64,000 bases of DNA from positions 86,466-150,465 of the forward strand of contig BEXV01000600.1 in NCBI GenBank assembly GCA_003118195.1, in the 5' to 3' direction. Under the pieces are notes generated by a model. It worked only from the letters and a program-made list of their open reading frames with translations, did not search any database and had not been told where the DNA came from. Origin of the DNA: Hemicentrotus pulcherrimus. Its lineage: Eukaryota > Echinodermata > Echinoidea > Camarodonta > Strongylocentrotidae. The position numbers were made by a program, and so were the translations under genes. This document shows positions 35,789-50,075 of the stretch, piece by piece; position 1 is the first letter of the stretch, and each line of letters opens with the position of its first letter.

Positions 35789-38700
35789 AGCTTATAGTTG
35801 CGTAGAGCCCAGCGGTGGAGAGACCTTTTAAATGAAATAATATAAACCATCTCACTGTACTTAGAATGATATCATCATCATTGCTGTTTTGGTTACCACA
35901 CTCTTTCTCCTGTCTCCCCAGGAGTTAACTTGTGTGATGTGCGCTTTGTGAAGAACATAAATAAACGTTTTGCACTTCTATTTCTTCCTATAACCATGGG
36001 GATGGCATTTATAGTATGAATACTGAATCATGTTTAGGTGCATTTGGCTACCTGGTAGATGGAATGAATCTGACAATATAGTCTAGGCATGAGTATGGCT
36101 CTGACAATGACAATTTGAAGAATGATACATATTTTAAAACTGATACATTTAATTTGAATTCATAAACACCAATAACTTGATGAGTTTATTTTTTATTTTT
36201 CAAATTTCACTATTATGATCATGAGGGGGTTTTCAGCATTCATGATTATTGGTGTTCTCATGGTCTATATCTCCATCAACATTGTACAAACTACCAACCA
36301 TATACCACACCCAACTTGGTACTTTTGAGTCACCCCAAACATTTTCACCAAAGTGACAGCAAAATGAATAGCCGTATATATTAGTAGTAGCGGGCAGACG
36401 CTATCTTCTTCGCCCTGAGGGTATTGGACCTGTCATTGCCCATTGACATGGTGTAAGGGCTTGTAGGGAGGGGTATTGTACATAATCAAGCTCGTTAATA
36501 ATTGTTTCTATTGTCCAGTGAATAGCCCAAACTATGATAGATGGATCGTTTTATGCATCGATAATCTCTACCTATTCAGCTTCCTGATTGTATTTACAGA
36601 GACGATACTGTGATTCAGTATTGCACATTGAATTTGGTACATTTTACTTTATTTACTGTTAAATGATCCATTTAAGTTTAATTATGTCAGATTTGATTCA
36701 ATTATTTTTGTTTAAAGGTTGCCTTATACTATATTGTCTCACCATAAACCTCAGCATCATTTTCTTTCTCTTTTATGTGAACTGGCAACTCGATGAAGGT
36801 TGATGAAAAAACTGTGTTTTTGTATGAATTGTTACCTATTATATTCCTTCTACTGTTCTTATCTTCTAACATGCATGAATTCTCATAACACAAAAGTATT
36901 TATGGTTTTCTTTGATGACGTTACACTGTGCGACACCCTATAACAGTAAATTCTCCCAACCAATTTTTGAATTTTTCCAACCATTTTTTCATGAAAAAAT
37001 AAAACAGGCTTTAAAAAATCTTTCAGCACTTAAATGTTTGGAATGGTATAAAGAGCTAATTCATTGCTTTGCGATGATTGACATTCACCTAAAATTAAAT
37101 TTAATTATACAAATATAGTTAGGTGATTCAGGAATCGATAAGATCATTAAAAAAAAAAAAAAATCATTAATAATGGTCTGTTTTCACTCAAACTTTCAAA
37201 TTATTTTTAAATGTACATCTAGCATTGAAGTCGCTACCTTAGTACCATATTCTCTCTACATGTATATTACTCCATATTACTTTGCAAGTTTCCAGTGCAG
37301 ACTGCCAAACACCGACGTAACTTGGTATTGAGTGTTTCCTTGAACCTATCCTAGATGACATTGATAGGGGGTTCAACTGCTCTTTGATATATGTTATTAC
37401 TTCCTCTCACACCTTAGAGTATTTCCGTCATTGATATCATCTTTTTTCACCAGATAGGAACTACAGGTTTTTGAAGGTTTCCAAATAGAAAGTTGTAAAA
37501 TGCTGGCAACCTTAATTCCTACTTTAATACACAGGAAAGTCCCATTTCATGGTTCAAGAAGGCTAACCCTGAAAGTTATACACCCATCACAAAGTCAGAT
37601 AAAAAGTAGATTCTGAGAATAGTTATTCAAACAAACCTAAGTTCTATTTTTGTTTCCTTCTATCTTCTTCAAGAAGAAAAAATATTTATTTTTGGGAGCA
37701 TGAAGAACCAAGCCACAGCCCGAAGTGAAGCTGAAATACTCCAGTCAACAATTTTATCCAGGTAAGCAATTAAACCTCCAATTGTAAAAACCTGAAACAC
37801 ATCCAAAATGTCACTAATCTCTTTGAAATAATAATGATCCAACATTGCCATCAAAAAATCTACAACTTTGTAGAAGAAATGTCTTTATCATGAATTGCTT
37901 ACAAAGTCTTGCTGCACTTCTCCATTCATGGCACCATACAACCATATTACCTAGCTCAGTACACATCCTTCTCTTTTTATAATGTTCATGTTCAGAAACA
38001 AAAATGAGAGATACAGAATGGGAACAAGAAATGAAAGGGCATCTTACCTGGTCAAAACATTGATCTCTCCTCGCAGGTATTGGTCATAGAAGATATGCCA
38101 CAGGCTCGACACTATAATATCAAGATCTGTAGACAAGAGAATTGGTAGAATGGAGGGGAAAACAGTACCGTTAGTAATTGGTGACAAGTTGATAATGGTG
38201 CCGTGATAAGGACAAAGGGAGGAAGCCCTCGTTAACTTCATTGATGAATACTGGTGTTTCCAAGTAATTTTATATTTTCATTCACCAGGCAGTTAGGACA
38301 ATGTGTATTGTTGTATAAGATTTTCATTGATCCAGGCTGAACTGTGAATGAACGCAAAGATGTTCCTGTTCACATTATGACATCACATATGTGGGAACAA
38401 CCATTCACGATGCATGATTCAACTAATGGTGGTTACACAAATATTTATTTGTGGTATCAATTAAGCTAGAATCAACTCATAGAACATAAAATCTCTCACA
38501 ATGGGAAGGTATAGGATTTTGCTACATCAGAATAAAATAACAATAACAATTCAATGCCCCATAATCTTTGTTCTTATGGCATTAATCCTGTAGAGCAGAT
38601 ATTATTGGAGGTGTGTGGTCCCATGAACGATCCTCAAGACAGGGTACAAGCCTTTTAAAAAAAAGCTGCTTGTATCATGTTAAAGTAAACAAGTGAGGTC

Positions 38701-39485
38701 GGCCGGGGGAAACATAGTTCAGAAACCTGGATGTGATGTGACCTGATCAAAAGCCAAAAGTGAAAGCTTTTTTTGGTGACAGTTTTGTTCCCACGGTCAG
38801 ACCAGCAAAGTTTGTTCCTGTGATTTGGAAGTTAAATTTTGTATACTGTTTAATTTAGCTAAAGTATACAAGGAAGTTGGCAACTGCTTCATTTACTAGA
38901 TAGGACTAGGTTACGAAAATAAATTATGAGGGAATCATCACCAACAATATCTTCTGAAAAAATAGGGAACTGATCAAAAAAAGGTACATTAGCATGCAAT
39001 TAAATTGATCTAGACTATGTAAACATTACATCACAAACTTAAAATAGATTGCCCTCATAATAATATGCTACAGGACACAATGTGAAAGTTTTGGGAAGTG
39101 AAACAGGGGAAAGCAAAGAAAACATGAGGGAGAATACACAAATATTTTCATATTCGAGCAAATAAAAGAAGAAAATAGATAGATGAGAACAACGGCTCTC
39201 TCTCTATATATACACCTCACAGAAACAGCATCTCCCATCAATTATACCAGCAACAATGTTTGAATCACACAATATACATGCCTACATGTCTCCCAATATC
39301 AATTTCTTCTACAAGAAGTTGCCAATGTCCTGCCGATTCAAGCTGCCAGGGATATTTGGGCTGGCACTCAAAGAGTTAAATTCAACCCACCTCTATATCT
39401 CAAAACCCACCTTCCCCTGGCTCCTCAGAGGTGTTAACTAGGTGGTGTTAACGAGTCCAAGCCCATATTTCCTTTCATTAACTTG

Positions 39486-39519
<34 letters not shown>

Positions 39520-39541
39520 ATCTCTCTCTCTCTCTCTCTCA
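39486..39541 (+). repeat. (CT)n microsatellite
   Basis: CT repeat interrupted by two TATC units. Confidence 0.95.
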
Positions 39542-42500
39542 TCCAGGTATTGAATGAAGAAAGACAAGGAGGGAGGGGGAGGAAAGAGGTGGTTTTCTTA
39601 TTAGCACCTTTTTTTAATCATACTTAAACGAGATCCGGTGTGCATTATTCAAGACTTGCAGTATCACTACGGCCACTTCAGATGCTTACAGGTAATCAAC
39701 ATTGGGTGGTATGTCATATAAAATGGGTAGTATTTCATGTAATGCTTATGTCATCTCATATTATGCATCATGACTATAAATGAAGTGTATATATCATGGT
39801 CTCCTTCTGTTCAGAGATTCATGAGGGTGTAAATACTAAACCTAAATTGAAATGATGAAACTGAAAGACTAACATTTTAGGAGAAAAAAAAAAACTTTAA
39901 GAAAATGCAAATTAGTAGAATTGGTGATAGTAGCGTATGTATCAGTTCAAATTTAATCAATATGTCAGTTCAGAAACTACACCTTTTTTATACATGTTTT
40001 ATGCTTCACAATTCGTAAATGTAATCAGAAATTACTGGGAAAAAAACAATCAAATAGAGCCATATTACATTTAGTAGATGTTCATCCACAATGAATGTTT
40101 TCAATAGACAATTTTCATAAGTAATCAAATTTAATGCACAAATATTTGTTAAGTGACTTGTTGCACCTTATTTCATCCAAGAATAGTTGAATTTAGATAG
40201 TCAGAATGTAAATTGCATATTACGTGTTGTCAGGTAGGACAAGCCATAATGTTTTCCTAAGGTATTATTTCATTTCAAAGACAATTATTCATAACAGGTG
40301 AATGAAATAGTTTGTAAAACGGTACTTACATGTAGCAAAGATTTAGGCATTACATTTGATTACATTACAATTTTTGGAACAAGATTTTGGCAGAATAGAT
40401 TTTTAAAATTGGAATCAATCAAACTCTTCCTTTTCAATTTCAAAATGACATATGTCTCCTTCAAAATAACACAATATTTAAAAGGACAAGACCATTACAA
40501 TGCAATTGATTCCATTTAAGTGAGCATACAATCATGTCACAAAATGCTTTTGGATGTGATAGAAATTTTATGGTTGAACTAGAACAGAATATCAATCAAA
40601 TAAAGCAGAAAGTATGACTACTTTTTACAAAAGTGCAGTTGCACATTAATTTTGACTTTTCATAAACACAATAACTACGTGGGTGATATGTAGGTTTTAT
40701 GTTACAATGCGTCACATGTAATCTAAATTCATAAAGAAAGGGTATACAGGCATGTACCGGTAGACATCATATGAATGAAGACGGGGTAATATGCTTCCAC
40801 AATTACAACATTCATGTATTTATCAATATGGTGTCTACAACCCACAGACAACAGACAAAGATGTACACCAAATATGAATCTCTATAAAATAATATTACAT
40901 TCATGTTATTGAGTTATATCATGGACATGCACGCCTGCCAGCTGCTACTATACATACATTGCCCTAACAGACCTTGAGAGAACACCAGCAAGCAGGACAA
41001 TAGCAATAACTGTTTTCCATATATCATATTCCAGTATAATGTCGAACGGGAGCTTGATCACTATGGTAATGCCGGCGGTTTATGAAAACATTGCAATGTT
41101 TCTTTTAGCTCATCTGGTCTCTGGGAGAGAATGAGACTTGAAGCGGCTCTTACAATCATTGTTATCACCACAGCACATTGTTTACGAATCACATGATTTA
41201 TTTCTTCACAGCATGCTCTATTCGAACAAAGGAATATATGTATTTTATTTTAGAAAGCACCGTTTCCTCCCAGCTGAAATCACATCAATCTAGGACCCCT
41301 GAATTGTCTACATGTATTTCAGCAGACCTGCCATAGGCAAAACCACATCATCATGTTTGCATGTTATTGTAGCACATGACGTGGACTAACAATAAACACA
41401 AAGCTGATAATATATTGCAAATATTCCGCTGACTCAAGCAACACATCTTTTCTCCCATCTGTTTCCTTTTAATATTTAGATCACATATCTAGCTACAGAT
41501 GCATGGCATTTGTAAATGTATACTGCTAGCATCAATTCCACCTGAATCTCAAAGACTTTTTACCCCTTTTTTGATCAAAGAGTATCCCCTAAACTTTGTT
41601 GAAGTAGAAGCAGCTTGTGTATTTGGTGAGTTGAGTGAACTTCTAATGTTTCCTCCCTAAAGGTAACAAAAGCTTCTCTTTCCCAAAACCATCTATGGCT
41701 TGCGTGCTTTCTCTTTCTCTAAATCATCTGCGAAGAGGGCATGAACTTCTTTCTCTAAATCTTGGGCAAGCACCTTGAATATATTGCCCAGGCCTGACCT
41801 TTTCTAATTCTTATACTTTTCAAAATGTTTGGGAGGGATCTACTTAAAACAAAGTTCATATTCTTATGAGTGGTTACAAGACATTCATTCTTTGTACAAA
41901 GAAAGGGTGCTCCATACAAAAAGTAAAAAGTTCAGGCCTCTGGAGGTGCTAAACGAACAAGAAGAAAACATTAAAAGTACTACTTCTATAATCAACTTAA
42001 AGTTATGTAGGCCTTCTATGGTTGAATTCAATGAAGATCTTTACTCAAGCCAATATCATACTATACATGATCATCATCCAGTCATAACTCATAAGTACAA
42101 ACATGTACAGATAATGTTCATCTTTTGATTCAAATATGGATGAAAGCCACAAAACCATAGAAAAAAGCTTTCTTGAACATACAAATTCTATCCAAAATAC
42201 AGTTTTCATCTATCTCTCTCTCTCTCTTTCTCTGATTCATTTCTGCTATAAAAAAAAAATAATGAAGCATCTGTAAGGTCATTGACAAAACTGATCAAAA
42301 GCTGTGTGAAATACAGTGTCCAGATTTGCCTGACCAAGGTTATCTTTCACCACTAGATCAGGTGCAAGGCTAATTCCAAGTTCCTTATTTCACCATAGTT
42401 TCACTCTCTCCCCCCACTGTAGAGTATCAATGACCAGCTGTCAAGGTTTATTGCAGAAATATGGAGATGGATACCTCCCAATAAAAAGTGAAAGGTCGGT

Positions 42501-43946
42501 CCAAAAAAGGGATTGTTTTAATATCTGGTACTTACTAGCTGAGGAGTTGTGGGTCTACAACATGTGGACGATATGGAAACCTTGGCCACACAGGAGACTG
42601 TATAGATTCCAGAAATATATTACACCAACTGAAATACATTTGAAGAGCTAATTTCTTTTCTAGATCCTACAGAATACAATTTCCTCGCAAGACTTTTGTA
42701 TGGCTTATATCTTTGTATCACTATCCTACCCTAATATTGAAATCTCATGTTTAAACAAGATTACAGAGTCTGCGCTTGCTTGGAAAATATTTGGGGAGGT
42801 TTCAATTTGGACTAAACTTTCATCTTTCGAATCGCACAACATGCTCCATGAAATGTAATGTACATGTACAGTAGTATGGAAAATTCCCACTCCATGATGA
42901 ATTTCTGTTTTACCAACCTCTACGACCTTTCATTTTCAACAAACCATGGATAATATTACCTGATGAATTCAATACAGGCTGTTGGTGACAAAGCTGCATT
43001 TTTTTTTTGTTTGCTGTTGGGATGGTGTTGGCTTACAACACTTTTGATTTGTAGCAATTTGTGACCAAATATGTGACATTTAGCACACTTTGAAGGGGTG
43101 GGATGTAAACAACTTCTGATTTCCCTGGACACATGGCTTTACAATCCTAGTTTAGAAAGACATCATATGTTTTATGTTTCTGTTTCCTAGCCTATTTCCA
43201 AGCTCCAAAAGTCATGACTTTGGAGCTCATTTGTATGAAATATTTGTTGATTATGGCATATCTAAACTCCAAGTCCTCACATTATACTCGATCATTGATA
43301 TCAATTTTCCTCTTAGCAACTGAAAATTTAAATAACAATTCTATATTTAAATTAAACAAAACAAAGGGACTACACAGGGATGCCAAGAGAGCCGTTTCAA
43401 ACACTACAATATAGGCCTTGAAGTATCTTTAAATCATTTCAACATCTGCGTCACACCAAGCAGTTGCACACATGTACGCTAGCGGCTAGTTCCTATAAAT
43501 GCCATTAGCTTTTAGCTAATTACAACAACTTGTTGGTACAGTATTCATCTCACAACCTATACTAACACAACTCACTGCACCGTGTATTTGACTGTCCTTC
43601 ATGTCCATTCTAAATATAATGATAGATTCTGATAAATTAAAGATAGCACCAACTCGGATATTTCCCGACTCTGAGTGAGTCACCACGTGAGTCCCACATG
43701 TCATGCACCTGTCTCTACCAAATCATGAATAATATTGAGATAAAGATTTCTCCTTTTTAAAAGTGTAAACAGGATAATATTTTTGAGTTAAATCTGATTT
43801 CTATCCATAATTTGTTGTCAATAATATTTGCATCATTTGTCTCCATACTTTAATAACTTTGTGTCTTCAAGACAGGAGGCAGTAATACAGACCTATACAT
43901 TGCACTCTACACGTGCAAGCATCTAAAGAGCCTGAAAGGTATAAGA

Positions 43947-43957
<11 letters not shown>

Positions 43958-43979
<22 letters not shown>
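43958..43979 (+). repeat. (AGAC)n microsatellite
   Basis: Five to six AGAC units after a short GA run. Confidence 0.9.
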
Positions 43980-44142
43980 GCAAGCATAGAAGCCATATGC
44001 AATGTTTAATGGCGGCTATTCAGATGTGCGATCAGATATCAGGACATAACAATATTTGGCATTGAGGCTATTCTACCCCCAAATGGCCTGGATCCTTTTC
44101 TCTCTTGCAAAATAAATATCTACACGTTTGCAGTTTCTGCTT

Positions 44143-44171
44143 CATCCATCCATCCATCCATCCATCCATCC
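44143..44171 (+). repeat. (CATC)n microsatellite
   Basis: About seven CATC units. Confidence 0.9.
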
Positions 44172-45599
44172 TAATTCTTTGCTCGGTAAAAAATGTGATA
44201 CATGCACAGAGCTATACGCTTCAAGCAGTCAAGCAAACATGAAATTGACATTTAGTCCCAGGAAACGTTTTCCGCAGCGGTCCTATGAATAGCTGCTATT
44301 ATGCAGACTCACAAAGCACCTACTTATAATTCTGTACACAGGATGCCGACATTAACAAACATACAGTACAATCATATTATTTAATGTGTTTGCTTGGTAT
44401 ATTGACTAGATGTCTATGGTTTTGTGAGAGAGCAAAAAAAGCAGAGGGAAATGTTTCCTGATAGCGTCTTAAATTAAGTCCTTAAATTAAGTCCCACAAT
44501 GGAACAGGGAAATTTAACCAGGTGGACAAAACTGTGCAAATAACATATACCACTTGAGTTTTCCTCTTTCCCCCGTCCATGATTTCCAAATAAAAAAAGG
44601 GGGGCATTTTGCTTAGAATGCATATATAAACAAGATTTGAGGCAAAATAACATAAATCTAGACAACAAAATCAACTAAGGCCTAAATTTTAGCAATTCAA
44701 ACATCACATACATGTGTGATGACCCTTATATACGGTAAGAGAAAATATAAAAATGTATGATGTAAGCTATTTATTTTCTGTATATTACACTTGTATAGTT
44801 GTTATATCACTTTTGGTCAATATTACTCTTGGTCAATAACACATTTGTGACTGTTTTATTACCTAATGGCATTTTGTGGCGCCCAAGATTGGGAAAATGC
44901 TGTTGGAAAGGATCGACAGCCAGTTGAAAACGGATAACCAGTAAATATAAGGATATATCAAACACATACAATGCTTGTGCATTCAAGGTTGGCCTAGATA
45001 TCATTGTTAGCGTTAAAAACTGAACACGTAATCAAAGTCATTTCATCCGTTCTGCCCCATAGCAGACAGTCAAGACTATGCATACAACATGTTTAAGAGA
45101 AATACAGGACAGAAAAAAACCTGCATACCGAATTAGCAATTATAAAAGCCACACATCAGAATTATGAATCATAAACAAAAACAAACCACACATAAAAAGA
45201 GTAAGTAACATACAAACATTTCTCTGTCGACATGAAAATATAGCTTCGAGAAGGGCCTATATGGTACTGGATGGTTTAACCAAATTCAACCCACTCTATA
45301 CCTCAAGGGAGTATTCCAATATAAGATGTGTAAAATAATGGTGAAAGTTGATTTGATAATACATTTGAAAATGACATGGACCAGAGCTTGTTTTCCTTCA
45401 GAGAATCTAGCTTTATCACCCTATAAACCATATCATGACCAATGACAAGAAGAAATTGCTCAGACTTATTGGTCTCAAGAGCATATTCAAGATGTCACTA
45501 TTCTAGTTTCGTTATAGTTATTGCATGATAAATTTGTACACAAAGAAGTAAAGAAGAAAATGTTGTAAAGAGGAGGCTAGAGAGACAAAGAGAAACTGA

Positions 45600-45862
45600 G
45601 GGGGGGGGGAAGGTGTTAAGAAGATAATATAGAAAGAGATGAAAAGTGAGAGAGAGAAAGGGGAGAGGGGAGAGGGGAGGTGAGGGAGGAGAGGGGAGGT
45701 GAGGGAGGGGAGGGAAAAAGGGGAGGCGAGTGAGGGAGGTAAAAAGGGGAGGCGAGGGAGGAAAGGAGGAGAGACACTGACAAGGGGAAGGAGGGAGGGA
45801 GAGACAGAGATAGAAAGAGAGCAACAGAGAGAGAGAGAGACAAAGACAGAAAGACAGAAAGG
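45600..45862 (+). repeat. G-rich polypurine minisatellite
   Basis: Almost only purines. At 45660-45775 a unit like AAAAAGGGGAGGCGAGGGAG and its variant GGGGAGGTGAGGGAGG recur in tandem. The opposite strand gives Pro/Ser/Leu-rich frames that are not genes. Runs of GGGG and GGG give strong G-quadruplex and triplex potential. Confidence 0.9.
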
Positions 45863-46396
45863 GAAAAGAAATGTAGAGTGGCTGATAAAAGAAAATTCCA
45901 TAAGAGTAAGCAATGCATCACGTTGGATATAAATTAACAAAAACTATTCAACTTTTTTTGGACTTATGAAACTAAATCAGTCGAAAGTATTACCACCATC
46001 GAGTCAACAAAGAAGTAACAATGAGATTTTTCCCCTCCAAAATTGAATAGTGTAGAGGATCACATTGATTGTAAACAAAGTTGTATTACTTTAACAGAGA
46101 AATACATTTCTCTTTTGACGCACTAATCTAATAACCATTTTGCAAGGGGGAAAATAAATTTATAACAAGGTACATACAACATTTTACACAAAAATTCTGC
46201 AGACCTTTAATGAGCTTAATGTCTTTAGGGACATTGTAGGTCACCATGATAATGGAAACCTTACTCATTCGTACCACATGACAACCGAGCAAGGGGGGAA
46301 TAGAAAAAAAAAAAAGGCTCATAGTAAAGGATCCAATGGTGCAAATGTCAGGGAAAGGGGACCAGGAAGCACATGCTACTAAGTCAGTCAACTTAA

Positions 46397-46618
46397 AGGG
46401 ATGGTTGGCTTACTCAAGAACCTTGCTTTACAATAAGGGCAAGGTAGAAAGGATTAACATATTTCCTTTATGACTAATTATTCATAATTTAGTATTATAC
46501 CGGTAATTATTTTGACTTGCTTTCTCCAGTTTCAACCCCTTTGTCTTAAAACAAAAAGTATATAAATATATATTACTACACAGAAATAGTAAAATGCATG
46601 GCAAAGTGACGTCTCCCT
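46397..46618. mobile_element. Short TTAA-flanked MITE, family 3
   Basis: 222 bp bounded by TTAA (46393-46396 and 46619-46622). Termini are AGGGATGGTTGGC and, reversed, AGGGAGACGTCACTTTGCC, so only AGGGA is shared. No other copy was found in the window. Confidence 0.5.
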
Positions 46619-47300
46619 TTAAAAAAAGAAAAATTGGACTTTTGCCAATGGAGTAATGCATAAACAGTGAAAGACAAAGTACAAAGTACGTAAGTGGTAG
46701 GATTCTTATCAGGAATAGTTTAGATAATTACATTTTATGCACATGCATTGAATTTTTGATATGAGGGTTTATTCTCCTTTCAAATCATCACTTGTCACGC
46801 TCATTATGAAGAGGGGTGGTGTAACAATAATGCATCGAAAATCAGAGATTATCAATTCATGAAATACCTGATTATACAATATACATCATCTTGAGTCCTT
46901 CTCCTCACAACCATCATTATCCTCTTCATTGAACATGATCAAAGAGAGAGAGACATAAGAATTAAAATGGAAATCACTTACATTCTTTTAGCAGATATCT
47001 ATCTCACACCAGCCTGGTGTATACCAATATTTCTTAATATCCAGACTTATTTCCAGTATGAAATATCCTACAACTTGTTAAATTAAACAAGACTTGTCAA
47101 GAGTCCAGCTCTTCTGCTCACATCGCTTCATACATGCACGGTGAGTATGTGGGAACCACGTTTGAAGTTCTACCGGTAATACACTCAACTAGTGTAGCTT
47201 CGTTGTAAGCCGACTGCTTGCATAGTGGTGAAGAGTGAGTAACTACAGCACTCATGACATCACAGCAGTACGCACCCCTAACAAATTCCTGGCTTGGTGG

Positions 47301-47302
<2 letters not shown>

Positions 47303-47332
<30 letters not shown>
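47303..47332 (+). repeat. (CT)n microsatellite
   Basis: Pure CT repeat of about 14-15 units. Confidence 0.95.
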
Positions 47333-47335
<3 letters not shown>

Positions 47336-49937
47336 TTCTTTCTCGGTACAGTCCTACCGTTATTCACTGCAGGAGAAGAGTGAATCACCCACGCTCACCT
47401 CCTTACTTTAGACATGGACCTACTATGCTTTAGATATGCAACGACCTTTTTTCCTGACAGGGTGCTTGATGAAGTACACCAGTAAATACGAAGAGATAGA
47501 ATATAAAAGACCAAGGCACTGTAGAGAAAATAACAACGTGATGAGTGTTCTTTTGAAAAGAAATACTTAGTACCTACACAGCTATAAAGAATTATGTGAA
47601 ATTGGTTCTCTATGAATCAGACATTTCATTTCATAAATTTATGATTTCACATATATTTATGACCTTAATTGCACTAGGAAATGGTTTCAGACACTATAAA
47701 ACATACACCATTGCTTTAAAAAAAAAAAGTCATATTGCTTTGGTAGTGAATGAGTACAAAAACTTTGATGCATTTGTACAGTCTCAGTGATAGGACAAGC
47801 AATAATCATAAAATATGGCCCCAAGCAAAGAAAATCGTACAAAGCGATGTCATCTACTGAGATAACAATAGCTTTTCAATTCCTATAACGTTCACCAGAT
47901 CTTCTTTCAAAATGTGTGGTAAAAAAAAGGAACCATCAATCTACAAGTATCTCACAGGAAGACATAAACAATATATAACACGGTACAAAAAATAGTAACG
48001 ATGACTTTGGAAAGGTAACAAATATACAGTATGTCATATCAGGGAATACATAGGGTAGTAAACTGTTTTGAAATGACTGCAAGGCTGGTTCATCCCTCAT
48101 ACATTCTTTTAATAAACATAAAACTGTACTTTGATTATAATGTATACCACAAACAAAAAAATATATCTTTACATGCGAATACAAATCCTATAGACGTTCA
48201 ATGCACCTGTGTAAACATATGTGATTGAAAATTAAACATTTTTTTTCATACTGGAACATCTTTGGTTTAGACTTTGGACTTCGGTCATCAATCATTCCAT
48301 TGGCAACATTCTTTTATTCTCCATAAGTTATGCAGATTTTTGTGACAATTCGAGTGAGTCTATAATATTACTGTTGGTAGAATTTATGTCTGTTGGAATA
48401 TCTACACATTTCATACTGGTCATACTTTTCCCTTAAAACTCCCAGTTCACTCCAGCGCCATTAACGTTCCCATTGGGGAACTGCAGAAGCATGAAACAGT
48501 CATCCAAAACATTTTACCCCAAAAATGAGTCATGACCAAACGAAGCGTGTCTTCTACCACGCTTCTATACCACCACTATCGTGCCCACCTATCTCTGCAC
48601 TTTATCCTTCGAAACATGTTCTTTGATCCCCTCCGGCGGGAGCCTGCAGGGATGGTACAAAAGGATCTACAAGTTCATTGACGACATATAAACAATGGAA
48701 GCTGACAAAAAGCACCAGTGTTTTTCACTTTTGACTAGATCGGCTCGACGAAGCTCATCTCTTTTTATGATTCCAGTTCAATGCATCTGCATGTCTGGTA
48801 CTAGGTATATTTATAGGACAACTAAGATTATCATCAAAAGAAACCAAAACGTTGTAATTTATTTGCGGTTTGTCTTTCTTTACAATTTTAGAATCCGGAT
48901 GTGAATACGCCAATCAGTCAGTCACTTGGTATGATGATTCATTATCATAATTGTGTATTTCATAAACATAAATAAAAGTCAAACTATGCATTTGCTTGAT
49001 ATTGTTTGGGAAATGATAATTTTTTTTATTCAGATTTGCTTCTTCTAGTAGTACATACCAAATGAATAGAACCACCTCCTGTCACCTGAAGATTCTACAT
49101 ACAATTTAGCAATACACTTTGGAGGCAAAGTATTCTGTCTGTGTATCATCGAAGCAATGCTGTAATTTCAGCATCAAGGAACTTCAAGCTGCATCATACA
49201 GAGGCAGATTTTTATCAACACTTTGCTTGCTTCCTTTGCCTCTGTGCACGGTCGCTCATTTGACACGCATGCAATTTTGCACAAAACTATAGGCACTAAT
49301 TCACAAGATGATTGTTTGTGCGACACAGTAGCTTTATGAGCTCCATTACAACCCTTTTGACTTCAGTATAGATTAATCTCGAACTGGAAACAGTTACATA
49401 ATCTTGAAGCTTTTCAGATATCACAGGGACGTAACTTGTGGGATGGAAAGAGTTGTAGTATTGAAGAGGAGCTGCCTACAAAATCAAAATTGTGTGGTTA
49501 AAAAATGCAATTGTTGGAAGAAGAAAAAAATGAGTGACTTGCAAAGTTGTTTACTACATCATCGTTATCCATGACCTAGTTACTACCTTATTATGTATTG
49601 CAGAATATTAATGGATGAGTGCAGATTTAACATTTGACTAGGAAGTAAACAGTGCAGTAAACATTTTATAATGTGATATTTGCATAGGATTATGAAATCA
49701 CTGCTAAAGTCAATGAGGCTTATACTATTGTTATTGTCCTCTGAGTGATTTCTATATCAAGTATTGACCTCCAAATGGTTGCTTAATGTTCCTTCTATAA
49801 TTATGATTCATGTGGTTAGACAACGTGATAACAAAATATAAAGATATGCTTAATGCATTTTTATCCTCAAATAGTACACACATCTATCTCAGAACTATAT
49901 CTCATTAACATCTGTTGAGAGCCACAAAAGAAGTTAA

Positions 49938-50075
49938 AGATAAAGTTGAGTTCTGGTCATACGATGGAATGGATCAGAGAAAGTTGATCATGTAGCTTAT
50001 AAGTATTGATGTGTACTGCAAGGTTCTGGTCTTTCTGGAATCATCAAAATAATAAGAAATTTCGCACAAACATGT
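49938..50075 (+). mobile_element. Partial TTAA MITE, family 1
   Basis: Begins after TTAA (49934-49937) with AGATAAAGTTGAGTTCTGG and continues through TATAAGTATTGATGTGTACT and AATAATAAGAAATTT, matching the 55825 copy. Similarity is lost after about 50075, so the right half is deleted or replaced. Confidence 0.7.

Larger units (their letters stand above)
34161..45599. other. Noncoding stretch with simple repeats
   Basis: No supported gene. Contains the poly-G run at 35752, (CT)n at 39486, AGAC and CATC tetranucleotide runs near 44 kb, and otherwise unremarkable AT-rich DNA. A good donor on the minus strand at 38046 follows a short ATG frame, but neither an acceptor nor homology supports an exon. 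Confidence 0.45.
45863..49933. other. Noncoding stretch
   Basis: AT-rich DNA without a supported gene. It contains the 222-bp TTAA element at 46397 and a (CT)n tract at 47303. Confidence 0.5.

Noticed and set aside
38044..38241. Minus-strand ATG frame ending at a good donor (CCAG/GTAAGA at 38046)
   Set aside because: No homology, no acceptor partner and a chance donor is expected in this length; could be a noncoding 5' exon but cannot be supported.
41829..42128. 99-codon plus frame of mixed composition
   Set aside because: No recognisable motif, no splice context, no upstream promoter signal.
45518..45940. 140-codon minus-strand frame, the longest in the window
   Set aside because: Entirely Ser/Leu/Pro-rich low complexity, generated by the polypurine minisatellite on the other strand.
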